Source: Actinomadura luteofluorescens
Lineage (GTDB): Bacteria > Actinomycetota > Actinomycetes > Streptosporangiales > Streptosporangiaceae
Direction: 5' to 3'
DNA length: 64,000 bases
NCBI RefSeq assembly: GCF_013409365.1
Contig: NZ_JACCBA010000001.1
Coordinates: 8,556,001 to 8,620,000 of the forward strand
The notes beneath the pieces were generated by a model. It was given only the letters and a program-made list of their open reading frames with translations. It did not search any database and was not told where the DNA came from. The translations under genes were made by a program, and so were the position numbers. Of the stretch, positions 35,599-44,376 are shown piece by piece; positions within the stretch are counted from its first letter, which is position 1, and each line of letters starts with the position of its first letter.

Positions 35599-36392
35599 AC
35601 GGTTTGATCAAGGCCGAGTTCCGCAGGTTGCTGGCCACCCGGATGTGGTGGGGTGTCCTGCTGGTCGGCGGGTTCCTGGGCGGCGGACTGATCGGCATGC
35701 TGACCTTGGTAGGCCCGGAGAACTTCGACCCCCCGATGCCGGGCCTGCAAACCGAGGAGGGGGTGCGGACGATCCTGGGGTTCCTTGGATACACCGCGTT
35801 CCTTCCCGCCGCGATCGGGACCCTGGCGGTGACGTCGGAGTACCGGCACCGGACGATCAGCTTCACGTTCCTGTTCGCGCCGCGCCGCTGGCAGGTGCTG
35901 GCGGCGAAGCTCGTCGCCCACGGCGTGTCGGGGGCGCTCTACGGGCTGGTCCTCTCCACGACCGCCGCAGTGGCGTTCTTCGGTGCTGCGGCGGCGAGAG
36001 GCGTGACGTTGGGCATGCCCGCCGCGAGCATCATCGAGCTGCTGGCCAGGATCGGTGTCGCGATGGTGGCCTACACGGTGCTCGGGATCGGCATGGGCGC
36101 CCTGATCCGCAACCAGGTCGCGGCCCTCGCCGTGGTCGTCGGCTACCTGTACGCGGGCGAGGTGCTCCTGATGATGGTCCCCGGCGTCCGCCACCTCTAC
36201 CCTTGGCTGCCCGGCGGCGCCGCCGCGGCGCTGACCGACTTCACCGCGGTCGGCGACGCGCTGTCGCAACAGCTGTCCGCCGATCCCATCCCCCTGCTCT
36301 CCCCGCTGGCCGGTCTGCTCGTCCTCCTCGCGTACACGGCGCTGGCCAGCGCCGCCGCCCTACTCAGCCCGTTGCGCCGCGACATCACCTGA
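35595..36392 (+). CDS. ABC transporter permease (ABC-2 type)
   Basis: 265 residues from TTG 35595, whose TTGA overlaps the ATPase stop; no later start gives the conserved LNGLIKAEFRRLLATRMWWG N-terminus. Six hydrophobic helices, with GTLAVTSEYRHRTISFTFLFAPRR in the ABC-2 amphipathic loop. Forms a homodimeric exporter with the preceding ATPase. Confidence 0.9.
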   Translation: MNGLIKAEFRRLLATRMWWGVLLVGGFLGGGLIGMLTLVGPENFDPPMPGLQTEEGVRTILGFLGYTAFLPAAIGTLAVTSEYRHRTISFTFLFAPRRWQVLAAKLVAHGVSGALYGLVLSTTAAVAFFGAAAARGVTLGMPAASIIELLARIGVAMVAYTVLGIGMGALIRNQVAALAVVVGYLYAGEVLLMMVPGVRHLYPWLPGGAAAALTDFTAVGDALSQQLSADPIPLLSPLAGLLVLLAYTALASAAALLSPLRRDIT

Positions 36393-36857
36393 CCACGGGA
36401 GTTTCAGAGTATCGCTCACCCGCTGCGCGTGGACATCTCTCACGCCGGAACTTGGAAGTCAGGAGAAAGCCGCTTTGGCGCCAACCCCTGCGCCACGGGC
36501 GCTCCACGGCCTGGCAGGGAGGCCAGTGCGTTCAACTGGGAGGGATCTGGGAGATCATCTCTCTCGCCCGAATGAGGTCACCAGATCCCACCGTCGATAG
36601 GTCACTCTCCGCAAAAGTTCGTGGTGCTGCAGACCTGGTTCCTGTCTGCGCTGCTCTGTTCGTCCGAAGAAGTCGAGCGCGCCGTGGTCGCCTCCATGTC
36701 GCGACCTTCGTAGGAGGTCTGGTGGACGCGCCAGAAGTAGTTGTGCCGCGCCGACAGATGCTTCCATCCCGGGTGATGCGGCGCCGGGTTGTCAGGTAGG
36801 AGGCTGATCCTCGCGGTTGAGTCAAAGACCACCCGGTCCGCCGCCGCCAGATGTCCA
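36393..36857. other. non-coding gap after the ABC operon
   Basis: No gene recognised. Frames on both strands lack ribosome binding sites and family features. Confidence 0.35.
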
Positions 36858-37085
36858 CAAGAACGTGTCGCCTTTGCGTAGATGGACCAGCACCATCAGG
36901 GCTTGCTGCCCGGGGTTGAGCGGCCGCCAGGCCGATTCGATCGCTTTGCGGTGCCGCTGGATCACTCCGGCCAGGTAGTTCTGCGTCGGACGCGACAGAC
37001 CGACGGCAGCGCGGTAGAACAGCCCCCATCGCGATCATGCTGTGATCGGTGTCCGCCCCGCCGGATGAAAAGGCTCAATGTAAAG
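36858..37085 (-). pseudogene. IS5-family relic, relative of the intact element at 50968-51893
   Basis: Read on the minus strand from the terminal repeat CATTGAGCCTTTTCATCC at 37068-37085, the relic encodes LFYRAAVGLSRPTQNYLAGV, then NPGQQALMVLVHLRKGDTF, closely matching the N-terminus of the intact transposase. It then jumps to LWTSG, a motif some 70 residues further on in the intact protein. An internal deletion has removed the catalytic core. A small GCCTCC-AAA-GGAGGC hairpin follows at 37109-37123, and the rest to 37249 is empty. Confidence 0.75.
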
Positions 37086-37249
37086 GCAGCGGCTGAGTGA
37101 GTTGCTTCGCCTCCAAAGGAGGCTCTCGTCCCTGGTGCCTCAGATTGGTAACCGGATCAGCTTTCGCAGTTTCCCCGTGGCGTCGCGACGGCGAACGTCG
37201 TGCTAAATGGCCTGTCTGTGTAGAGACCTAGAAGCGTTGACCGTACCTT

Positions 37250-38041
37250 TTATTGCCGTTTCGGTTGAGGTGGAAGAGGAATGAAGCCGCTGGTGCGTGC
37301 CGCGTAGTCGGCGTAGCCCGGTCGGGTGCGGGCCATGCGGGTCTCCAGGAGCGGCTTGCCGGTGCCCTTGGCAAGTAGCAGGGTCATCGCCACGGGCGAC
37401 AGGACGGTGAGCGGTCCGGTCCACTCGTCGCAGGTGGTGAGGAACAGGCCCCACCAGACGAGCGCGTCGCCGAAGTAGTTGGGGTGCCGGGTGTATCGCC
37501 ACAGTCCCCGGTCCATGACGCGGCCCTTGTTCGCCGGGGCGGCCGCGAAGCGGGAGAGCTGGAAGTCGCCGATCGCCTCGAAGGCCAGGCCGATCGCCCA
37601 GACGACCACACCGGCGTACAGCGCGATGCCTGGCGCGCCGTTCTGGAACATGGCCACTTGGATGGGCAGCGACACGAACCACAGGACGACGCCCTGGGGG
37701 AGGTACACCTTTCGCAGGGCGTACAGGTTCCTGCTGCCGGGAGCCTTCGAGAGCAGGTCCTCATAGCGCGGGTCCTCTCCGCCGCCCCTGGCACGGTGGG
37801 CGATGTGCGCGGCCAGGCGCAGGCCCCAGGCGAGCGTCATCGCCAGGACGGTCCAGCGGCGCGCGGCGTCTCCGTGGCCCGCCGAGACGCCCGCGCCGAC
37901 GGCCGCCACGGCGCAGAAGCCGAGACCCCAGGCGACGTCGATGACGCTGTGCCGGCCGAGCCGGGACGCCACCGCGAACGTCACCGCGAGCACGGCGGCG
38001 ACGGCCGCCGCCGTGCAGGCCAGGCTCCACCAGAACGTCAT
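37250..38041 (-). CDS. DUF1295 (steroid 5-alpha-reductase-like) membrane protein
   Basis: 263 residues from ATG 38041, overlapping the upstream stop (ATGA). Multiple hydrophobic helices. The DUF1295 core is ANKGRVMDRGLWRYTRHPNY followed by FGDALVWWGLF, and the C-terminal end has GTGKPLLETRMARTRPGYADY. Members of this superfamily (ICMT/5-alpha-reductase-like) reduce or methylate lipid-type substrates using NADPH or SAM. Last gene of the five-gene lipid operon. Confidence 0.88.
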   Translation of the reverse strand: MTFWWSLACTAAAVAAVLAVTFAVASRLGRHSVIDVAWGLGFCAVAAVGAGVSAGHGDAARRWTVLAMTLAWGLRLAAHIAHRARGGGEDPRYEDLLSKAPGSRNLYALRKVYLPQGVVLWFVSLPIQVAMFQNGAPGIALYAGVVVWAIGLAFEAIGDFQLSRFAAAPANKGRVMDRGLWRYTRHPNYFGDALVWWGLFLTTCDEWTGPLTVLSPVAMTLLLAKGTGKPLLETRMARTRPGYADYAARTSGFIPLPPQPKRQ

Positions 38042-39357
38042 GAGGGGCCCGTGCCGTAAGCGCCTTCGGCGCCGTCCGCGGTGGAGCCGAGGTCGGAGCG
38101 CGCCGGCGGCAGGCCGCTGCGGCCTGCGGCATCCGGGCGGACGGCCAGGATCTGGTCGACGCCCATCCGCCCCTGCTCGAACGCCAGGCCGCCGCCCGCC
38201 AGGTAGAGCCGCCACACCCGGGCCGTCTCTTCGCCCGCGACCGCGACGATCTCCTCGTGCCGGTCCTCGAAGGTCCGTCGCCACTCCTGGACGGTCCGGA
38301 CGTAGTGTTCGCGCAGCCCGTGCACGTCGGCGACCTCGAGCCCGGCCGACTCCAGCAGCGCGATGGTCTCGCCGACGGGGCGCATGTGCATGTCGGGTGC
38401 GATGTAGCGCTCGATGAACGCGCCGCCGCCGGGGGCGCGGGCGCCGCGCGACATCTGCTGGACCAGCACCCGCCCGCGCGGCCGGACGAGCCGGTGCAGC
38501 GCGGCGGCGAACCCGGGGTAGCCGCGCCGCCCGACGTGCTCGCCCATCTCGATCGAGGCGACGGCGTCATAGGGACCGCCGCCGATGTCGCGGTAGTGCC
38601 GGAGGCGGATCTCGACGGGCAGCCCGGCGGCGCGCTCGCGGGCGGCCGAGGCCTGCTCGCGCGACAGGGTGACGCCCGTGACGTGCGCGCCGTACTCGCG
38701 GGCGGCGTGCACGGCGAGCGCGCCCCAGCCGCAGCCGACGTCGAGCAGCCGCATGCCGGGCCGGAGCCCGAGCTTGCGGCACACCAGGTCGAGCTTGGCG
38801 CGCTGAGCCTGCGCCAGGTCCAGGTCCGGGCGCTCCCAGTAGGCGCACGAGTAGACCATCCGCGGGTCCAGGACGAGCGCGTAGAAGTCGTTGGACAGGT
38901 CGTAGTGGTGGGCGATGGCGGCGCCGTCGCGGGCGCGGGAGTGCAGGCGGCCCCGGAGCCGGGCCTCGCCGCCGGGCGGCGCCGGCGGCCGCCCGGCGGC
39001 GCCGAGCACCAGCAGGGCACGGGCCGCGGCGAGCAGCGTCGCCGGTGACGGGCGTCCGGCGCGGGCTGCGGCCCGCACTCGCCGCAGCCCGTCCAGTAGG
39101 TCACCGTCCACGTCCAGGTCGCCGGCGACGTAGGCGCGGGCCAAGCCGAGTTCGCCGGGTGCGCTCACGAGCCGGCGCAGGGCGTCCGGTGAGCGCAGCA
39201 CGACGGTGGGCGCGGCAGCCGGACCGGTCTCGCTGCCGTCCCACGCGCGCAGCCGGACGGGCGGGGCCCCGCCGAACAGGCCGTCCAGGACGGGGCGGAG
39301 CAGTGCCGCCGCGCCGCCCTCGCGGATGGCGGGACGGGGGCCGGTCCGTGTCGTCAT
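38038..39357 (-). CDS. cyclopropane-fatty-acid synthase-like methyltransferase (second copy)
   Basis: 439 residues from ATG 39357 (ATGA overlap with the first copy). It has an N-terminal lipid-binding part (GELGLARAYVAGDLDVDGDL), then HHYDLSNDFYALVLDPRMVYSC, SAM motif I LLDVGCGWGALAVHAAREYG, and QQMSRGARAPGGGAFIERYI. It keeps the layout of Cfa enzymes that add methylene or methyl to unsaturated acyl chains. It is about 30% longer at the ends than the neighbouring copy and clearly divergent from it, so the two may act on different positions or steps. Confidence 0.9.
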   Translation of the reverse strand: MTTRTGPRPAIREGGAAALLRPVLDGLFGGAPPVRLRAWDGSETGPAAAPTVVLRSPDALRRLVSAPGELGLARAYVAGDLDVDGDLLDGLRRVRAAARAGRPSPATLLAAARALLVLGAAGRPPAPPGGEARLRGRLHSRARDGAAIAHHYDLSNDFYALVLDPRMVYSCAYWERPDLDLAQAQRAKLDLVCRKLGLRPGMRLLDVGCGWGALAVHAAREYGAHVTGVTLSREQASAARERAAGLPVEIRLRHYRDIGGGPYDAVASIEMGEHVGRRGYPGFAAALHRLVRPRGRVLVQQMSRGARAPGGGAFIERYIAPDMHMRPVGETIALLESAGLEVADVHGLREHYVRTVQEWRRTFEDRHEEIVAVAGEETARVWRLYLAGGGLAFEQGRMGVDQILAVRPDAAGRSGLPPARSDLGSTADGAEGAYGTGPS

Positions 39358-40610
39358 CGGTGGTCCTCCGAGCGGGTGAGCAGGAACTGCTGGACGTCGA
39401 GGTAGCCGGAGGCGAACCCGGCGAGGGAGTAGGCGAGGTAGAAGTCCCACATGCGGCGGAAGACCGGGTCGAAGCCGAGCGCCGCGACCTGCGGCCCGGA
39501 CGCGAGGAACCGGTCCCGCCAGCGGCGCAGCGTCTCGGCGTAGTGGGGGCCGAACGAGAGGCGCCCCGCCGGGCCGGGCGGGGCGGGGCGCAGTCCGGCG
39601 TCCTCGGCGTGCTCCTCGATCGCCCGGGTGGAGGGGAGCATTCCGCCGGGGAAGATGTACTTCTCGATCCAGGTGTGGGTTCCCCGGGAGGCGAGCATCC
39701 GGTCGTGCGGCATCGTGATGGCCTGCACGGCGGCGCGCCCGCCGGGCGCGAGCAGCCGGTGCAGCACCGCGAAGTACTCCGGCCAGTGCCGCATGCCGAC
39801 CGCCTCGATCATCTCGACGCTGAGCACGGCGTCGTACGCGCCGTGGGCGTCGCGGTAGTCGCGCAGTTCCACGCGGGCCCGGTCGGCGAGGCCGGCGTCG
39901 GCGATCCGCGCGGCGGCGAGGTCGCGCTGCTCTCGCGACAGGGTCAGCGACCGCACCCGGGCGCCGCGCCGGGCGGCGCGCAGCGCCAGTTCGCCCCAGC
40001 CGGTGCCGATCTCCAGGACGCGGGAGCCGGGCCGCACGGCGGCGAGGTCGAGCAGCCGGTCGATCTTGCGGTGCTGCGCGGCGTCGAGGCTCCCCGCGAG
40101 CGTCCCGTCCGGGCGCTCCTCGAACAGCGCGGACGAGTAGGTCATCGACTCGTCCAGGAACAGCGCGAACAGGTCGTTGGACAGGTCGTAGTGGTGGGCG
40201 ACGTTGCGCCGGGCGCCCTCCGCGCCGCCGTCGTCCTCGTCCGGGCGGGCCCGCACCGCCAGCCGCCGCAGCCGCTGCAGGGGCGGCGGCACGAGCGCGG
40301 GCAGGTGCGCGGCGAGCGCCGTGAGCAGTGCGGGCAGGTCGTCGGCCTCCCAGTCGCCCGCCATGTAGGACTCGCCGAAACCGATCAGACCGGAGTCGCC
40401 GACGCGGGCGTAGAACGCCGCGGGCCGGACGATCCTCATCACCGGCCTCCCGGGCTCCGCGGGGCCCCGCCGTACGCCCTCGACGCCGATCGCCGACCGG
40501 GCCGCCCCGCGGTCGAACAGCCTGCGCGCCACGGCGGCGCGCACACCGTACCGGGGCACCGCGGCGACCCCCGGCCAGGACGCCCGGCCGGCGAGTGCGC
40601 TGGTGGTCAT
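39354..40610 (-). CDS. cyclopropane-fatty-acid synthase-like methyltransferase (first copy)
   Basis: 418 residues from ATG 40610, which has AGGGGAGGG upstream (longer upstream frames have no similarity). Contains NVAHHYDLSNDLFALFLDES, SAM motif I VLEIGTGWGELAL, SVEMIEAVGMRHWPEYF, and TWIEKYIFPGGMLPS, the standard Cfa blocks. It would methylate a phospholipid acyl double bond using S-adenosylmethionine. Overlaps its neighbours by 4 bp on both sides, so all five genes are translationally coupled. Confidence 0.92.
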   Translation of the reverse strand: MTTSALAGRASWPGVAAVPRYGVRAAVARRLFDRGAARSAIGVEGVRRGPAEPGRPVMRIVRPAAFYARVGDSGLIGFGESYMAGDWEADDLPALLTALAAHLPALVPPPLQRLRRLAVRARPDEDDGGAEGARRNVAHHYDLSNDLFALFLDESMTYSSALFEERPDGTLAGSLDAAQHRKIDRLLDLAAVRPGSRVLEIGTGWGELALRAARRGARVRSLTLSREQRDLAAARIADAGLADRARVELRDYRDAHGAYDAVLSVEMIEAVGMRHWPEYFAVLHRLLAPGGRAAVQAITMPHDRMLASRGTHTWIEKYIFPGGMLPSTRAIEEHAEDAGLRPAPPGPAGRLSFGPHYAETLRRWRDRFLASGPQVAALGFDPVFRRMWDFYLAYSLAGFASGYLDVQQFLLTRSEDHR

Positions 40611-41374
40611 GATCGGACCCTCCCCTTGGAGACGGCGCCGGACGGATCGCGGCGGGCCGGACGAGGGTGGGGCCGCATCCCCCGCAGATAGAGCCCGACG
40701 CCCTGGACCCGGATACGGACCGCGCCGACCAGCGGCGCGCACGGATGGCGCAGGAACATCCTGAGCAGCCCGGACTTGGTGGCGGGTCGCCGCACGCCCC
40801 GCAGCGTGGCGACGAACGGGGGCCCGTCGCCGCGGTGCAGCCTGATCGTGAGGGCGAGTTCCTCACCGGGGACGGGCAGGCTCATCCGGTATACGCCGTC
40901 GACCGGGTAGAACGGCGAGACGAAGAACTCCTTCGCCGTCTCCGCCCGTCCGTCCGCGCCGGTGTGCAGGAGATAGCGGTGACGCCCGCCGTAGGTGTTG
41001 TGGACCTCGGCTACGACGCAGCGCAGGTCGCCGGAGGCGGCGAAGCACCAGTACACGGTGAGTGGGTTGAACACGTGTCCGAGGACGCGCGCGTGGGTGA
41101 GCATCAGCGTCTGGCCGCCGCCCGTCCGAATGCCGTGTTCGGCGAGGAAGCCGTCAAGGCCGTCGCGGATGGACCGGGCGGGATCACCGGCATGGTCACG
41201 GGCGCGGAAGTCCGCCAGCACGCGCATCGGCCAGCGCGGGGACGGGAGCGCGTCCAGATCGACCAGCCACAGGTACGTCCTGTAGCGGAAGGCATGGCGC
41301 ACCGGGGCGGGGCGCGTGTGCGCGAGCGTGCACGCGTACAGCGCCGGTACGGTCACCGCAGGATGCGCTGTCAC
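40607..41374 (-). CDS. DUF1365 family protein
   Basis: 255 residues from GTG 41374 (GTGA overlap with the amine oxidase stop). DUF1365 blocks are clear: RHAFRYRTYLWLVDLDALP, TLMLTHARVLGHVFNPLTVY then WCF, AEVHNTYGGRHRYLL and KEFFVSPFYPVDG. Widely conserved between amine-oxidase-like and Cfa-like genes. Its biochemical role is undefined, probably an accessory in acyl-chain modification. Confidence 0.92.
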   Translation of the reverse strand: MTAHPAVTVPALYACTLAHTRPAPVRHAFRYRTYLWLVDLDALPSPRWPMRVLADFRARDHAGDPARSIRDGLDGFLAEHGIRTGGGQTLMLTHARVLGHVFNPLTVYWCFAASGDLRCVVAEVHNTYGGRHRYLLHTGADGRAETAKEFFVSPFYPVDGVYRMSLPVPGEELALTIRLHRGDGPPFVATLRGVRRPATKSGLLRMFLRHPCAPLVGAVRIRVQGVGLYLRGMRPHPRPARRDPSGAVSKGRVRS

Positions 41375-42633
41375 CACGCACCGCCCAGCGACACGGCCGC
41401 CTGGACTCCCGAACGACAGCCGTCCTCGTGGAACCCCCATCCGTGGTAAGCGCCCGCATAGGCGAGCACACCGTCGTTCAGAGCGGGAAGCCTGTGCTGC
41501 GCCGCCACCGACTCCGGCGTGTAGATCGGGTGTGCGTACTCCATGCGGGCCAGGACGTGGTCGTCGGCGATGTCGCCGTTCAACGTGACGATGTGCGGCC
41601 GTTCGCCGGGCAGCCCCTGCAGCAGGTTCATGTCGTAGTGGACGCGGACGTGACGTGGCCGCGCGGTGCAGGAGTCCATCGAATAGTTCCAAGCCGCGCG
41701 CGCTCGGCGGGCGCGAGGGAGGACGCGGGCGTCGGTGTGCAGGACGGTCGGGTTGCGGGAGTAGTCGAACGCGCCGAGGATGTCGCGCTCGGCGCGGGTC
41801 GCGTCCACCCGCATGGCCAGCGCCTGGTCCGGATGCGTGGCTATGACGGCGCCGTCGAACACCGCCGCGCCGTCCGCTCCGTCGCGGACCTCGACGCCGT
41901 CCGCGACACGGCGCACCGCCCGTACCGGCGTGGCGGTCCGCACGGCGGTGAGGGGCTTGACGGCCTGCTCCACATACGTCCGAGAACCGCCGACCACGGT
42001 CTTCCACTGATGTGAGCCCTTCACCGAGAGCATCCCGTGGTGCGCCAGGAAGGTGAACAGGTAGCGGGCCGGGTAGCGGTCCGCGACGGCGGGCGCGGAC
42101 GACCAGACCGCCGCGACGAGCGGCGTCATGAAATGCGCGCGGAAGTAGGGGGAGAACTCGCCGGCGTCCAGAAAGGCCGTGAGCGTCCGCTCGTCACCGG
42201 CGTCGTCGAGGACCGCGCGGGCCGCGCGGTGGAAACGCGGCACCTCGGCGAGCATCCGCAGGTACCGGAAGCGCAGCGCGGCGGAAGGCCGCGCGAACAC
42301 CCCCGCCGCGCCGCGCGCCCCCGCGTACTCCAGCCCGCATCCGGCGCAGCTCACCGACAGGCTCATCTCGGCGTCCCTGGTCGTCACCCCGAGTTCGCCG
42401 AACAGCCGGACCAGGGACGGGTACGTGCGGTCGTTGTGCACGATGAAGCCGCTGTCAACCGCGAGGAGCCCTTCGCCGGTGGCGACATCGTGGGTGTGGG
42501 CGTGGCCGCCCAGCCGGCTGTCCGCCTCGTACAGGGTGACGTCGCAGGACCTGCGCAGGATGTGCGCGGCGGTCAATCCGGAGACCCCGGCCCCGACCAC
42601 CGCGACCGCCCGCCGACCGTTCGCCACAGGCAT
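41371..42633 (-). CDS. FAD-dependent amine oxidase-like protein
   Basis: 420 residues from ATG 42633, which has GGAGGGAG upstream. The Rossmann FAD motif is VAVVGAGVSGLTAAHIL, followed by LYEADSRLGGHAHTHDVA, and a C-terminal AYAGAYHGWGFHEDG carries the FAD-binding end. Despite the family name these co-occur with Cfa and DUF1365 and most likely oxidise or desaturate a lipid chain. First gene of the operon and the probable controller of flux into the methylation step. Confidence 0.9.
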   Translation of the reverse strand: MPVANGRRAVAVVGAGVSGLTAAHILRRSCDVTLYEADSRLGGHAHTHDVATGEGLLAVDSGFIVHNDRTYPSLVRLFGELGVTTRDAEMSLSVSCAGCGLEYAGARGAAGVFARPSAALRFRYLRMLAEVPRFHRAARAVLDDAGDERTLTAFLDAGEFSPYFRAHFMTPLVAAVWSSAPAVADRYPARYLFTFLAHHGMLSVKGSHQWKTVVGGSRTYVEQAVKPLTAVRTATPVRAVRRVADGVEVRDGADGAAVFDGAVIATHPDQALAMRVDATRAERDILGAFDYSRNPTVLHTDARVLPRARRARAAWNYSMDSCTARPRHVRVHYDMNLLQGLPGERPHIVTLNGDIADDHVLARMEYAHPIYTPESVAAQHRLPALNDGVLAYAGAYHGWGFHEDGCRSGVQAAVSLGGAW

Positions 42634-42896
42634 GTTCTCCCTCCAGAGCCGGGGGCCTTTGGGGCCGATTTCGTCCCTAGTTCGGAGTCGCGCGCCGGCT
42701 GGACGGCTCGGCGATGGTGTGTTCTGGGTCACACTCCTGGGTTGTGCGGTGAGCGGCGTTGTTTGCCGAAGGTCGCCGTTTCCTTTTCTTTTCCATGCCC
42801 ATCCCCGTGCCGGTGTTCTCCGAATGTCGAATGAAGACACCCGGGCGACGACATCCAAGTCCGTTTTAGGGTGGTATCGAGAGGAATTCAACTATC
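42634..42896. promoter_or_regulatory. 263-bp divergent promoter region, lipid operon versus DUF4331 unit
   Basis: Both operons start here and face away. A dyad-like GTGTG-N8-CACAC lies at about 42716-42733. I cannot assign -35/-10 boxes with confidence. In other bacteria related lipid operons depend on ECF sigma factors, but no sigma gene is in this window. Confidence 0.45.
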
Positions 42897-44321
42897 GTGA
42901 TAAAAGTAAGTAAGCCGGTGGCCGCCGCTGCCGGGGCGGGGGTGATCGCGGCTGGAGGGCTGGTCGCCGTCGTCGCGCTGAGGCCGGCGCCATCCAGCGC
43001 GTCCAGCCACCGCGAGGCGCCGCTGATCGCGGGTGACCCACAGGCCGACAACACCGACCTGTACGCCTTCACCAGTCCTGACAGGCCCGACACGGTGTCG
43101 CTGGTGGCCAACTGGATTCCGTTCCAGGAACCGAACGGCGGACCGAACTTCTATCCGTTCGCCACCGGGGCGCGCTACAACATCAAGATCGACAATGACG
43201 GTGATGCCGAACCCGACATCGTCTACCGCTGGACGTTCCGGAACGAGGACCGGCGCGGCAACAAGACGTTCCTGTACAACAACGGACCAGTGACGTCGCT
43301 CGACGACCCCAATCTGCTGTTCCGCCAGCACTACACGCTGCAGCGGATCACTCGTAAGGGCACTCGCACGCTGGTCCGCGACGCTCTCGCCGCGCCCTCG
43401 CGGACGGGCGCGGCGTCAATGCCCGACTACGGGACGCTGCGCCGGCAGGCGACGCGGCAGCTCGCGGGCGGTGCCCGTACCTACGCCGGGCAGGCCGACG
43501 ACTCCTTCTTCCTCGACCTGCGGGTCTTCGACCTGCTCTACGGCGGGAACCTCAAGGAACGGGGCAACGACACCCTGCGCGGCTACAACGTCAACACCAT
43601 CGCGCTCCAAGTCCCCAAGAAGGACCTCGCGCTCAAGGGTGACCCGGGCCGCAACCCGGTCGTCGGGATCTGGTCGACCACCGACCGCCGCGGCGCGCCG
43701 GCGAGGCTCGGTCACCACCGCGCGGGCGGCTACCACCAGGTCTCGCGACTGGGCAACCCGCTGGTCAACGAGGTCGTCTCGTCAGCCGGGCTGAAGGACG
43801 CCTTCAACCGTCTCGCCCCGGACAAGGACCACACGGTCAAGCCGCTGGTGAAGCGGGTCCTGGAACCTGAGGTCCCCGTCCTGGTGGAGAAGATCTACGG
43901 CGTCAAGGCGCCGCCGACCCCGCGCCGGGACCTGTTCGAGATCTTCCTGACCGGCCTGGCCAAGAAGACCGGCGGGCCGCTCCAGGCCGACCTCAACTCC
44001 CAACTGCTCAACAAGGACGCCCGCGGTGCGCGGTTCACACCCGCCGAGATGCTGCGGCTGAACATGGCCGTCCCGGTCACCCGCGACCCGAACCGGCTCG
44101 GCGTTCTGGCCGGTGACCTGCAGGGCTTCCCGAACGGGCGGCGGCTGACCGACGACGTCGTCGACATCGAACTCCAGGCCCTGGAGGGCGCGGCCCAGAC
44201 CGGGCGGCTCGTCCCGGCCCTGGCCGACGGCGACCGCGTCAATCGCAACGACACGCCGTTCGGCGGGACGTTCCCGTACGTGGCGCTGCCGCAAACCGCC
44301 GCGGTCAACCAGGCCGGCTGA
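42897..44321 (+). CDS. DUF4331 exported protein
   Basis: 474 residues from GTG 42897. An N-terminal signal segment (VAAAAGAGVIAAGGLVAVVAL) is followed by the DUF4331 start SSHREAPLIAGDPQADNTDLYAF and many strand-rich blocks (NFYPFATGARYNIKIDNDGD, RLTDDVVDIELQALEG). Extracytoplasmic, function unknown. In other actinobacteria I recall DUF4331 next to TPR and metal-transport genes, as here. The tandem order across a hairpin suggests an operon with graded expression. Confidence 0.88.
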   Translation: MIKVSKPVAAAAGAGVIAAGGLVAVVALRPAPSSASSHREAPLIAGDPQADNTDLYAFTSPDRPDTVSLVANWIPFQEPNGGPNFYPFATGARYNIKIDNDGDAEPDIVYRWTFRNEDRRGNKTFLYNNGPVTSLDDPNLLFRQHYTLQRITRKGTRTLVRDALAAPSRTGAASMPDYGTLRRQATRQLAGGARTYAGQADDSFFLDLRVFDLLYGGNLKERGNDTLRGYNVNTIALQVPKKDLALKGDPGRNPVVGIWSTTDRRGAPARLGHHRAGGYHQVSRLGNPLVNEVVSSAGLKDAFNRLAPDKDHTVKPLVKRVLEPEVPVLVEKIYGVKAPPTPRRDLFEIFLTGLAKKTGGPLQADLNSQLLNKDARGARFTPAEMLRLNMAVPVTRDPNRLGVLAGDLQGFPNGRRLTDDVVDIELQALEGAAQTGRLVPALADGDRVNRNDTPFGGTFPYVALPQTAAVNQAG

Positions 44322-44327
44322 GCAGAC

Positions 44328-44359
44328 GGGGTGCAGGAGGCCGCCGCCTCCTGCACCCC
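44328..44359 (+). terminator. 14-bp perfect hairpin between DUF4331 and TPR genes
   Basis: Arms GGGGTGCAGGAGGC and GCCTCCTGCACCCC with a CGCC loop, 6 bp after the DUF4331 stop and 17 bp before the next start. No T-tract. It could be a partial terminator or an RNA-stability element within the operon. Confidence 0.65.
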
Positions 44360-44376
44360 TCATCCGAGAGGGAAAC

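Noticed and set aside
37761..39104. 447-codon minus-strand frame across DUF1295/Cfa
   Set aside because: Ala/Arg/Ser/Thr/Pro-rich, no motifs. It is an out-of-frame shadow of the real coupled genes.
39358..40866. Single long 942-codon frame through both Cfa-like genes (minus strand)
   Set aside because: Only the part from 39357 down has Cfa similarity. The upstream part is a shadow of the other methyltransferase's frame.
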